Source of the DNA: Propionibacteriaceae bacterium
GTDB taxonomy: Bacteria; Actinomycetota; Actinomycetes; Propionibacteriales; Propionibacteriaceae
Length of the DNA stretch: 5,008 nt
NCBI GenBank assembly: GCA_031265725.1
Contig: JAISCH010000170.1
Location: 1-5,008, forward strand
Reading direction: 5' to 3'
Shown here piece by piece: positions 1-5,008 of the stretch (the first letter of the stretch is position 1; each line of letters opens with the position of its first letter). Made by a program: the position numbers and the translations under genes. The notes under the pieces are model-generated. The model saw only the letters and a list, made by a program, of their open reading frames with translations, did not search any database and had not been told where the DNA came from.

Positions 1-185
1 TGCGACGGCCAGTTCGGATCACCACCGGTGAAAGGCTCACTGACGAGGTATACCGCGAATACGAAGGTGGTGATGACGGTGTAGAAAGGCTGGGTGCCCC
101 AATCCCACAATGCCCAGGCGAAGACGCCTTTCTTTTTACCGCCGGATGCTAGCGCAGTGGCGAGGGGGGGATTAGATTCGATCAT
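1..185 (-). CDS. MFS transporter, UMF1/Atg22-like, N-terminal fragment (runs off left edge)
   Basis: Reading the minus strand from the ATG at 185-183 gives 61 codons without a stop, continuing past the window edge. The peptide begins MIESNPPLATALASGGKKKG and runs into a first membrane helix with the stretch ALWDWGTQPF followed by YTVITTFVFAVYL. An aromatic-rich ALxDWG motif at the start of helix 1 is typical of the UMF1 (Atg22-like) branch of the major facilitator superfamily, inner-membrane transporters whose substrates are mostly unknown. A lysine cluster (KKK, residues 17-19) precedes the helix, as expected for a cytoplasmic N-terminus. A purine-rich AGAGAAAGA lies just upstream of the ATG as a moderate ribosome binding site. 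Codons 6-8 contain a run of seven C (seven G at 164-170 on the plus strand). It is transcribed divergently from the sigma-factor gene. The family call rests on about 60 residues; the exact substrate cannot be given. Confidence 0.72.
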   Translation of the reverse strand, partial: MIESNPPLATALASGGKKKGVFAWALWDWGTQPFYTVITTFVFAVYLVSEPFTGGDPNWPS

Positions 186-209
186 AACGACGTTCTTTCT
201 CTAGGGGGA

Positions 210-236
210 GGACTCGACTCGGGGGGACTCGATTCG
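210..236. repeat. Imperfect 12-base direct repeat
   Basis: GGACTCGACTCG at 210-221 and GGACTCGATTCG at 225-236 differ at one position and recur with a 15-base period, embedded in G-rich sequence. The repeat lies 25-50 bases upstream of the MFS start, between its candidate promoter and its ribosome binding site. It may be an operator or a simple slippage product. Confidence 0.4.
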
Positions 237-248
237 CTCGTTCCTTGG

Positions 249-278
249 AATATACGCCCTGAGATGGGCCGCTGACGA
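249..278 (-). promoter_or_regulatory. Candidate promoter of the MFS gene
   Basis: On the minus strand, TATATT (254 to 249) matches the -10 consensus at five of six positions. TCGTCA (278 to 273), 18 bases upstream, matches the -35 consensus at four of six. The predicted 5' leader would be about 55-60 bases. This is pattern matching only. Confidence 0.3.
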
Positions 279-361
279 GAGGGTTCGGCAAGGTTTCGCG
301 GAGTTTGCCCACAAATTACTGTTTGTTACCTATTGCCGACCTGTGCGGAGTCATAGGTGAA

Positions 362-398
362 GCCTGAAACTCAGGCCCGGCTGTGCCGATGGCGGGCC
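362..398 (+). promoter_or_regulatory. Two overlapping hairpins in the putative sigma-gene leader
   Basis: Hairpin A pairs GCCTGA (362-367) with TCAGGC (371-376) across a 3-base loop. Hairpin B pairs GGCCCG (374-379) with CGGGCC (393-398). They share bases 374-376, so they exclude each other if both are on the transcript. They sit about 40-75 bases before the ribosome binding site. No T-tract follows, so neither is a canonical terminator. Confidence 0.3.
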
Positions 399-435
399 AT
401 TCGGGCGGATTGTCGGGAATACTGGACGTGTGGCC

Positions 436-442
436 AAGGAGG
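436..442 (+). promoter_or_regulatory. Strong ribosome binding site that sets the sigma-factor start
   Basis: AAGGAGG, a complete Shine-Dalgarno sequence, lies 5 bases before the GTG at 448. An upstream in-frame GTG at 430 would place this motif inside the coding sequence and has no comparable site of its own, so 448 is the preferred start. Confidence 0.75.
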
Positions 443-447
443 TTCGT

Positions 448-987
448 GTGAACGCGGTGGCAATAGAATCACCCACTGAGACGACCTCTGTTCCGGCTGA
501 CACCCATGACGTCGTGACCCGTTTCCAAGATTTGGTGTACCGGATCGCGTTGACCCATACCGGACGGCGCACCGACGCGGACGACGTCTTCCAAGAAGTA
601 TTCCTCACCTACCACCGCAAGCGCCCGGAATGCCATGACAATGAGCATTTGAAGGCTTGGCTGATCGTCACCACCCGCAACTGCGCGCGTCGGGTGACGA
701 TGAATTCTTGGCGCAACCGGGTGGTGCCGATCCGTCCGCAGGATGCGGAGTTGGCTACCGACGAGGTATTCAGTTTCGCAACCGCCGAGCAGGACGCCAT
801 CTTCCGCGCGCTGAACAAATTGAACGATGTCTACCGCACCGTGCTGCACCTGTTCTATTTCGAGGATTTGCCGGTGGCCGAGATCGCCGCCCTGCTCGAC
901 CTCGAAGCCGGAGCGGTGAAGATGCGGCTGTCGCGCGGGCGGGCATTGCTGCGGATACAACTCCAGGGAGGATACTTCGATGAGTGA
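448..987 (+). CDS. ECF-type RNA polymerase sigma factor (sigma-70 family)
   Basis: The protein has 179 residues from the GTG at 448; starting at the in-frame GTG at 430 would add six. It has the two-domain layout of ECF sigma factors, which redirect RNA polymerase to a specific promoter set. Sigma region 2 spans about residues 26-91 and includes DADDVFQEVFLTYH (43-56), the core-polymerase-binding helix. It continues into HLKAWLIVTTRNCARR, a pattern I associate with the Firmicutes/Actinobacteria ECF groups that pair with membrane anti-sigma factors. Region 4 spans about 116-169, with YRTVLHLFYFEDLPVAEIA and the helix-turn-helix ending VKMRLSRGRALLR, which binds the -35 element. A linker of about 25 residues joins the two. 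The stop codon overlaps the start of the beta-propeller gene by 8 bases, pointing to translational coupling and a functional pair. The sigma call is firm; the regulon and subgroup are not determinable here. Confidence 0.93.
   Translation: MNAVAIESPTETTSVPADTHDVVTRFQDLVYRIALTHTGRRTDADDVFQEVFLTYHRKRPECHDNEHLKAWLIVTTRNCARRVTMNSWRNRVVPIRPQDAELATDEVFSFATAEQDAIFRALNKLNDVYRTVLHLFYFEDLPVAEIAALLDLEAGAVKMRLSRGRALLRIQLQGGYFDE
965..972 (+). promoter_or_regulatory. Ribosome binding site of the beta-propeller gene
   Basis: AGGGAGGA lies 7 bases before the ATG at 980 and inside the last codons of the sigma-factor gene. It supports ATG 980 as the start, so the 8-base overlap is real rather than an artefact of start choice. 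Confidence 0.75.
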
Positions 988-3268
988 CATTTTCCGGGAT
1001 ATGGCCGAGCAGATGCGGCCCGATCCTGAACTGACCCAGTCATTGTTGGCCCAGCTTGCGGACGAGGCTGAAGCCGTCCCCGTCCAGCCTGCGAAACCGG
1101 CGAAGCGGCCGCTGCGTTCCGCACTGGTCTGGTTCGCGGCGGCGGCCTGCCTGGTGGCGTCAATCGGCATCGTCGGATTGACCTTGAACCCTGCCCCAGA
1201 GGTGCGGATCACGTTGGTGCCCAGCCAGCCCCCGGCGCAGCGGGTCACCAACGCCAAGCCGGTCTCGGCGGCGGACTATGCCCAGCTTCATCAGCGGATA
1301 AACGCTATCCAGGCGTTGAATGGCTCACGAGACGGTTTGGCGGTTTTCTGGCTTACCGATGGCACAGCCAGAACCGCCTCCGGTGATTTGTCTTATTCCG
1401 GTTCCAAAGCCGGTGCCCCAGTTCCAGCCCCCCCAGGAGGCCAAACCTACACATCCACCAACGTGCAGGTCGCTGGGATCGATGAGGGCGACATCGTGAA
1501 GACCGATGGGAAGTCGATCTTCATAGCCACCGGCCGCAAGGTGAATATCGTCTCCGCGAAGGGCAAGGACACCTTGCCGATCGCCCAGATCGATGCCGCT
1601 GAACGATTCGACGGCCCGCAAGACTCCGCCAAAGCGCCCATCACTGACGGCACAGTGGCCGACTTGATGCTCTCGGGTTCCACTCTGATCGTGTTCTACC
1701 AGTCGTACACCGCGACTGAGATCAATTTCCAGAACGAGGAGACCCCCTACGTCCCCTTCACTGCGGCTGAGATCACGACGCAGTTGTGGGATGTGGCCGA
1801 TCCAGCCGCGCCGCGCTACCAGACCTCGTTCAGCCAGAGCGGGCTGTACCACTCGTCTCGGCTGAGTGGCGACGTGCTCTATCTGGTCAGTTCTTACGCC
1901 GTCGGCCCAGACGAGGCCGATCCGGACGACCCGGCCACCTTCGTGCCGCAAGTCGGTCGGGATGGAAGCCGTGAGGTGCTCCCGATCAAAGATATCCGGG
2001 CGATGCCGTCCCCTACCGGCACCCGTTATGCGGTGGTCACTGCGGTGGATGTCAGCGGGCAGGCCCGGCTGGGCCAGCAGAGCGTGCTGGGCGGCGCGGA
2101 GACGGTGTATATGAGCGGCGACAACCTCTATCTGGCCGCGCTGAACAACCCCGACCTGGCCCCGATGGACCTGCCTGTCCCAGCTCCGCCTTCCGCCTCG
2201 TCGGAGCCGACCGTCGTTGCTCCGTCCGCTTCCAATGAGCCGACTGCTGTCCCCGCTCCGACTACATCTGAGCTGCCTCCCCCACCGACCCCGGCAGACT
2301 CTCCCGAGAGCACGCCGCCGCCTTCCGGGTCCGAATCGACCCCAGGCGTGGCTGAGCCAGGCTCCGGAGTCAGTGAGCCAAACTCTGGCGCGACTGAACC
2401 TGCCTCCGATAAGTCCTGGCCGACCAGCGGTGACGAAAAAGCTGCCAGCACGCCGTCAACCCATCTGGTCAGAATCGCATTGGCCAGCGGACAACTCCAA
2501 GTGGCCGCGCAGGCTGATGTGCCAGGCGTGTTGCTCAACCAATTTGCGTTGGACGAGTATGAGCAGCACTTGCGCGTGGCGACCACGACTGTCGACGAGT
2601 TCTCCATCGCCACCTTGCATGTCTTGAACGCCGACCTGAAGCAAGTCGGGACGATCCCCAAATTGGCGAAGAATGAGAGCGTCCAGTCGGTGCGTTTCCA
2701 AGGCCCAATCGGCTATGTGGTGACTTTCCAGCAGACCGATCCATTGTTCGCCATCGACCTCGCCAACCCGGCCAAGCCGAAAGTCCTCTCCGAACTCAAG
2801 ATCAATGGCTTCTCCACTTATCTGCACCCCTACGGCGACGGCCTGTTGCTCGGTCTGGGCATGGACGGCGACAAGTACGGAAACATCAGCGGGATGAAAC
2901 TCGCTCTGTTCGACATCAGCGATCCCAAGAACGTCACCACGATAACCAGCAAATCCATCAAATTCGACTCCTCGACAGCCCTGGACAACCACAAGGCAGT
3001 CTTGGTCGACCTGGACAACGACCTGATCTGCTTCGACGCTATCGCCTGGCGCGAGAATGCGACAGAGTCGCGCTACCTCGTCTACGGCTACGACAAAGAC
3101 AAAGGCTTCTTCCAACACAAAGCCCTGCCCCTCCCCGTCAACTACAACGGGTCCAACTTCACCCGCGGCCTCCGCATCGGAGACTCCCTCTACGTCCTAT
3201 CCGAAAAACGAATAACCGCCTACACCCTGGACAGCTTCACCAAAACCGCCGAAGTGCGGCTGTCCTGA
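980..3268 (+). CDS. Membrane-anchored beta-propeller protein, putative sensor/anti-sigma partner
   Basis: This 762-residue protein has four parts. Residues 1-46 form a charged, cytoplasmic, partly helical segment ending in AKRPLR. Residues 47-69 form one membrane helix (ALVWFAAAACLVASIGIVGL). The rest is extracellular and matches the bacterial/archaeal secreted beta-propeller family (Pfam Beta_propel). The hallmark stretch TNVQVAGIDEGDIVKTDG is at 160-177, NQFALDEYEQHLRVATTT is at 520-537, and DPLFAIDLANPAKPKVL followed by FSTYLHPYGDGLLLG lies at 587-625. A Pro/Ser/Thr/Glu-rich linker (about 399-493) interrupts the propeller. The gene overlaps the sigma-factor gene by 8 bases. I infer that it holds or modulates that sigma factor through residues 1-46 and senses something outside the cell. 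That segment lacks any His or Cys, so it is not a zinc-type anti-sigma domain. No lipobox or cleavable signal peptide is evident. The family call is firm; the anti-sigma role is inference. Confidence 0.9.
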   Translation: MSDIFRDMAEQMRPDPELTQSLLAQLADEAEAVPVQPAKPAKRPLRSALVWFAAAACLVASIGIVGLTLNPAPEVRITLVPSQPPAQRVTNAKPVSAADYAQLHQRINAIQALNGSRDGLAVFWLTDGTARTASGDLSYSGSKAGAPVPAPPGGQTYTSTNVQVAGIDEGDIVKTDGKSIFIATGRKVNIVSAKGKDTLPIAQIDAAERFDGPQDSAKAPITDGTVADLMLSGSTLIVFYQSYTATEINFQNEETPYVPFTAAEITTQLWDVADPAAPRYQTSFSQSGLYHSSRLSGDVLYLVSSYAVGPDEADPDDPATFVPQVGRDGSREVLPIKDIRAMPSPTGTRYAVVTAVDVSGQARLGQQSVLGGAETVYMSGDNLYLAALNNPDLAPMDLPVPAPPSASSEPTVVAPSASNEPTAVPAPTTSELPPPPTPADSPESTPPPSGSESTPGVAEPGSGVSEPNSGATEPASDKSWPTSGDEKAASTPSTHLVRIALASGQLQVAAQADVPGVLLNQFALDEYEQHLRVATTTVDEFSIATLHVLNADLKQVGTIPKLAKNESVQSVRFQGPIGYVVTFQQTDPLFAIDLANPAKPKVLSELKINGFSTYLHPYGDGLLLGLGMDGDKYGNISGMKLALFDISDPKNVTTITSKSIKFDSSTALDNHKAVLVDLDNDLICFDAIAWRENATESRYLVYGYDKDKGFFQHKALPLPVNYNGSNFTRGLRIGDSLYVLSEKRITAYTLDSFTKTAEVRLS
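2174..2458 (+). repeat. Coding low-complexity Pro/Ser/Thr/Glu-rich linker with short tandem repeats
   Basis: Residues 399-493 of the beta-propeller protein are dominated by P, S, T, A, E and G. Two repeat types are visible. One is an 11-residue duplication, PSASSEPTVVA then PSASNEPTAVP (404-425; DNA 2189-2254). The other is three 7-residue units of the form xxEPxSG (457-477; DNA 2348-2410): VAEPGSG, VSEPNSG, ATEPASD. The segment sits between NLYLAALNN and THLVRIALASGQ, where I expect only a loop in family relatives. It is probably disordered, exposed and possibly glycosylated. Confidence 0.85.
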
Positions 3269-3271
3269 GCA

Positions 3272-3284
3272 GGCGCTTGGCGCC
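3272..3284 (+). terminator. Weak hairpin after the beta-propeller gene
   Basis: GGCGC (3272-3276) pairs with GCGCC (3280-3284) across a 3-base loop, 4 bases after the stop codon. The following sequence has only scattered T, so intrinsic termination here would be weak at best. Confidence 0.3.
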
Positions 3285-3371
3285 GAATCTTCACGGAGTC
3301 GTGTCGCCAGCATGATTTATGGCAGAATAGCTGGAAGCATGTTTATTGCCCACGTTAGAATCGTTCGTTCT

Positions 3372-3394
3372 CGTCAACGCACAACTCGTTGACG
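3372..3394 (+). promoter_or_regulatory. Inverted repeat upstream of the cold-shock gene
   Basis: CGTCAACG (3372-3379) and CGTTGACG (3387-3394) form a perfect 8-bp inverted repeat around a 7-base centre. It begins about 10 bases after the TAGAAT element, so it could be an operator near the transcription start or the first hairpin of the leader RNA. There is no T-tract. Confidence 0.35.
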
Positions 3395-3535
3395 GAGTTC
3401 GGTCACCTCTTCGACGGAATGATTTCACATCTATTTTGCACTATCTCTCCTCTCAACTACCTGCTCGTCCCAACCAAGACAAGCAGGTCAGGTCATGATG
3501 CCGAATGTCGCAGCGGCGCAAGGCGAGTTCAAACT

Positions 3536-3553
3536 GGATCGCACCAGCGATCC
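3536..3553 (+). promoter_or_regulatory. Hairpin just upstream of the cold-shock ribosome binding site
   Basis: GGATCGC (3536-3542) pairs with GCGATCC (3547-3553) across a 4-base loop, ending 8 bases before the Shine-Dalgarno sequence. A smaller competing pairing is possible: CTGG (3534-3537) with CCAG (3544-3547). Its position suggests a role in translation control of the cold-shock mRNA, which is inference. Confidence 0.35.
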
Positions 3554-3561
3554 CCAACAAT

Positions 3562-3567
3562 AAAGGA
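3562..3567 (+). promoter_or_regulatory. Ribosome binding site of the cold-shock gene
   Basis: AAAGGA lies 8 bases before the ATG at 3576 and supports that start. Confidence 0.65.
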
Positions 3568-3575
3568 ATGACGTT

Positions 3576-3779
3576 ATGGCCACAGGCACCGTCAAATGGT
3601 TCAACTCCGAAAAAGGCTATGGATTCATCGCCCCCGACGATGGCAGCGCCGACCTATTCGCACACTTCGAAGCTATCGTCGGCAGCGGATACCGAAGCCT
3701 GGAAGAGAACCAGAAAGTCGAGTTCGATACCGAGCAGGGCAAAAAGGGCCCGCAGGCAACGAACATCCGTCCGCTCTAA
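3576..3779 (+). CDS. cspA: Cold-shock protein, CspA family
   Basis: The 67-residue product is a single cold-shock domain, the usual length for this family. It begins [21 protein letters not shown]1 (KGYGFI, residues 13-18) and the RNP2-like LFAHF (27-31) are the aromatic strands that stack on single-stranded RNA or DNA. The ending [12 protein letters not shown] matches the pattern of actinobacterial CspA proteins such as that of mycobacteria. RNP2 has Ala in place of the common second Val of VFVHF. The protein is a cytoplasmic nucleic-acid chaperone that loosens mRNA structure, often induced by cold or expressed in growth. It stands alone: a 307-base leader-like region precedes it and a strong hairpin follows, so it is probably monocistronic. 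The family is certain. The symbol is by similarity, since genomes often carry several paralogues. Confidence 0.96.
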   Translation: MATGTVKWFNSEKGYGFIAPDDGSADLFAHFEAIVGSGYRSLEENQKVEFDTEQGKKGPQATNIRPL

Positions 3780-3784
3780 GCGTT

Positions 3785-3839
3785 CGCAAACCTGCACTGG
3801 GCCAGGGCATCGCAGATGCCCTGGCCCAGTGCAGTTGCG
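3785..3839 (+). terminator. Long perfect hairpin after cspA
   Basis: Bases 3792-3811 and 3815-3834 are exact reverse complements, giving a 20-bp stem with a 3-base loop (GCA). A further 5 bp (CGCAA 3785-3789 with TTGCG 3835-3839) extends it after a 2-base bulge. It starts 6 bases after the cspA stop. It is the likely transcription end, but no T-run follows on either strand, so it would be a non-canonical, I-shaped terminator or a 3' end-protecting structure. Being nearly symmetrical, it could stop transcripts from both sides. Confidence 0.75.
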
Positions 3840-3850
3840 TGCCACCCTAT

Positions 3851-3870
3851 AAAAACACCCGGAAGGGTTT
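3851..3870 (-). terminator. Candidate minus-strand terminator
   Basis: On the minus strand AAACCC, a TTCC loop, then GGGTGTTTTT form a short stem followed by a run of five T, the usual intrinsic-terminator shape. It is about 170 bases after the stop of the LacI-type gene, which is far but in the right orientation. The stem is only 4 bp before a one-base bulge, so it is weak. Confidence 0.35.
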
Positions 3871-4041
3871 GGCCGTAGCATCAACTAAAACGCGGCCGAA
3901 CACCTCAAAGGTTTCGCAGCTGTTCACAGGTAGTCACACATGGAAATTGTCGCAACGATCGGCAGACGGACGTTGACCACAGAGCCGTTCATGACGTTTG
4001 TGATCGCTCGAGTTCGACGAGGGTGAGTTGTGCCCCACTGT

Positions 4042-5008
4042 CTAAGGTGTGCTGTGGATGCAGGATTCGTGGTAACCACCGAGCTTGGTAGGACTTTGGT
4101 AGGTTACGCCGGACGAGCCTCTAACCACCAAAGTGGCCCGGACCGTGAGTCGGCCGTGTCCTCGGTTGCCGTCGATGGCCTTCACCAACGCTTCTGCGGC
4201 CCGGCGGCCCACCAGCGTCATGTTGAGGTCGACGGTGGTCAGTGTAGGTCGTGCGGACTCGGCGATGAGACGCCAATTATCGGTACCCACAAGGGCGATG
4301 TCGTCAGGCACCGACCGTCCCGCCTCACGCAGTGCATCTGCGGCACCTCGGGCTAGCAAGTCCGAACCGCAATAGATGGCATCGACGTCAGGATACTCGG
4401 CGATGATTGAGTTCGCCGCTTCTCGACCCCAGGCCTCGCACCAGAAACCGGTCCGCACACCGCCTACTGGTCGCAAGCCCGCTTCCTCGACCGCGCGGGT
4501 GAACGCCTTGGCACGTTTCGCGACCGCGGCGAAGTCCGCCGGACCGGAGATGTGAGCGATGCGGCGGCGCCCCACATCCATCAGGTGTTCGGCGGCCAGG
4601 CGACCGGCACCAACATCGTCGACCATGACACAGAGGTCATCGGGGTCCATGGACGGGGTGTGCGCGTAGACGACAGGAAACGGCAATCCGGACATCACTG
4701 AGGGTCTCGGGTTGGAGCAGCGCCCGGTGACGATTAGGCCGTCAACACGCCGACCAACGAGTGCGTCCAAGTGGCGTGCCTCGCGGTTCACGTCACCGCG
4801 CGAGTCGCACATGATCACCGACACTTGGCCTTGCCCGAGGGCATCCTCTGCCCCAGCCATGATTGGGCCAGTGAATCGGCCGAAGCTGTCTGACGTTATC
4901 AGACCCACGGTAAAAGAGCGGTGCCCAAAGATGCCCTTAACTAAATCGTTCGGGCGGTAGCGCAACTGCTCAGCCGCCGCGAAGACGCGTTCTCGTGTGG
5001 CTGTCGCT
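4042..5008 (-). CDS. LacI-family transcriptional regulator (5' end beyond right edge)
   Basis: The frame stays open from the window edge at 5007 to the TAG at 4044-4042, giving 321 visible residues. The TTG at 4965 is internal, because upstream codons read ATATRERVFAAAEQLRYRPN, the end of a LacI DNA-binding domain and start of the hinge. About 35-40 N-terminal residues with the recognition helix are missing. The periplasmic-binding-protein-like effector domain follows: FTVGLITSDSFGRF opens it, then DGLIVTG, GRRRIAHISGP, and DAIYCGSDLLARGAADALRE. GTDNWRLIAESARPTLTTVDLNM is typical of the sugar-responsive branch. The protein probably represses carbohydrate uptake or catabolism genes and is released by a sugar ligand; the ligand is unknown. 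The usual family end (LVVRGSSG) is followed by about 22 extra residues. The hinge position normally Leu (ARSL in PurR) is Ile here (VKGI). No target gene or operator is visible in the window. Confidence 0.93.
   Translation of the reverse strand, partial: ATATRERVFAAAEQLRYRPNDLVKGIFGHRSFTVGLITSDSFGRFTGPIMAGAEDALGQGQVSVIMCDSRGDVNREARHLDALVGRRVDGLIVTGRCSNPRPSVMSGLPFPVVYAHTPSMDPDDLCVMVDDVGAGRLAAEHLMDVGRRRIAHISGPADFAAVAKRAKAFTRAVEEAGLRPVGGVRTGFWCEAWGREAANSIIAEYPDVDAIYCGSDLLARGAADALREAGRSVPDDIALVGTDNWRLIAESARPTLTTVDLNMTLVGRRAAEALVKAIDGNRGHGRLTVRATLVVRGSSGVTYQSPTKLGGYHESCIHSTP

Larger units (their letters stand above)
186..447. other. Divergent intergenic region between MFS and sigma-factor genes
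   Basis: This 262-base region must hold the promoters for both divergent genes. It contains a candidate minus-strand promoter (249-278), an imperfect direct repeat (210-236) and hairpins (362-398) in what would be the sigma-gene leader. On the plus strand I see no strong -35/-10 pair. TTGCCC at 305-310 followed by TACCTA at 327-332 is the best weak candidate. I see no convincing ECF-type GGAAC motif that would show autoregulation. No open reading frame here looks real. Confidence 0.5.
3269..3575 (+). other. 307-base gene-free region, putative cold-shock promoter and leader
   Basis: This stretch separates the beta-propeller gene from the cold-shock gene and is less G+C-rich than its flanks. 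It holds the weak hairpin at 3272-3284 and an imperfect direct repeat (AGCATGATTTATGGC at 3309-3323, AGCATGTTTATTGC near 3336). A -10-like TAGAAT is at 3356-3361 without a good -35. There is also an 8-bp hairpin at 3372-3394 and a 7-bp hairpin at 3536-3553. A 60-codon reading frame at 3389-3571 has no ribosome binding site and no recognisable motif, and I do not consider it a gene. A long structured leader would fit known cold-shock mRNAs. Confidence 0.5.
3780..4041. other. Convergent intergenic region between cspA and the LacI-type gene
   Basis: The first 90 bases hold the long hairpin and the small minus-strand terminator candidate. From about 3871 to 4041 I see no reading frame with a ribosome binding site, no repeat and no RNA gene. 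Confidence 0.5.

Noticed and set aside
469..1257. 262-codon open frame on the minus strand
   Set aside because: It lies opposite the sigma factor and the start of the beta-propeller gene, has no recognisable motif, and is an expected shadow of G+C-rich coding sequence.
1325..1951. 208-codon minus-strand open frame
   Set aside because: It is antisense to the beta-propeller domain, whose plus-strand frame carries clear family motifs. It has no independent support.
2456..3118. 220-codon minus-strand open frame
   Set aside because: It is antisense to the conserved second half of the propeller. The protein is low-complexity V/D/E/Q-rich sequence typical of shadow frames.
3389..3571. 60-codon plus-strand frame ahead of cspA
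   Set aside because: No ribosome binding site and no motif. It covers the putative leader hairpins and ends just before the cspA ribosome binding site; a leader peptide cannot be excluded but has no support.
3505..3852. Longer plus-strand frame across cspA in another phase
   Set aside because: The cspA frame in the same DNA encodes an unmistakable cold-shock domain. This one is out of phase and reads into the hairpin.
4069..4079. Short palindrome GTGGTAACCAC as a possible LacI operator
   Set aside because: It is inside the 3' coding end of the regulator itself, with no promoter nearby, and 5-bp arms are expected by chance.
4030..4356. 108-codon plus-strand frame opposite the LacI-type gene
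   Set aside because: It is antisense to the conserved effector domain of the regulator and has no family features.
4963..4965. TTG at 4965 as the start of the LacI-type protein
   Set aside because: Codons upstream of it encode the conserved ATRERVFAAAEQ end of the DNA-binding domain in the same frame, so the gene continues beyond the window.

Overview
The window looks like chromosomal DNA of a high-GC Gram-positive bacterium (Actinobacteria). The reasons are the G+C-rich coding DNA, GTG start use, a 67-residue cold-shock protein very close in pattern to mycobacterial CspA, and a LacI-type regulator of actinobacterial style. The genus cannot be fixed from sequence alone; a Propionibacteriaceae-like organism is only a guess. 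No mobile element, CRISPR array, tRNA or rRNA is visible.

Layout. (1) 1-185, minus strand: the first 61 codons of an MFS transporter resembling the UMF1/Atg22-like family, cut by the left edge. (2) 186-447: divergent intergenic region with a candidate promoter for the transporter, a short direct repeat and two mutually exclusive hairpins upstream of the next gene. (3) 448-987 and 980-3268, plus strand: a translationally coupled pair that overlaps by 8 bases. It encodes an ECF-type sigma factor and a 762-residue single-pass membrane protein. The membrane protein has a short cytoplasmic N-terminus, one membrane helix and a large extracellular beta-propeller interrupted by a Pro/Ser/Thr/Glu-rich linker of about 95 residues. 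(4) 3269-3575: a leader-like region with hairpins. (5) 3576-3779, plus strand: cspA-like cold-shock gene, followed by a perfect 20-bp hairpin. (6) 3780-4041: convergent intergenic region. (7) 4042-5008, minus strand: LacI-family repressor, lacking its first helix-turn-helix residues at the right edge.

How the genes may work together. The sigma/beta-propeller pair is the most interesting unit. Gene order, overlap and topology fit a sigma factor held by a membrane-bound partner whose outer domain senses a surface or envelope signal. That role is inferred: the cytoplasmic segment has no His or Cys, so it is not a classical zinc-binding anti-sigma domain. The cold-shock gene and the LacI regulator look independent of the pair and of each other. 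The LacI target genes are not in the window.
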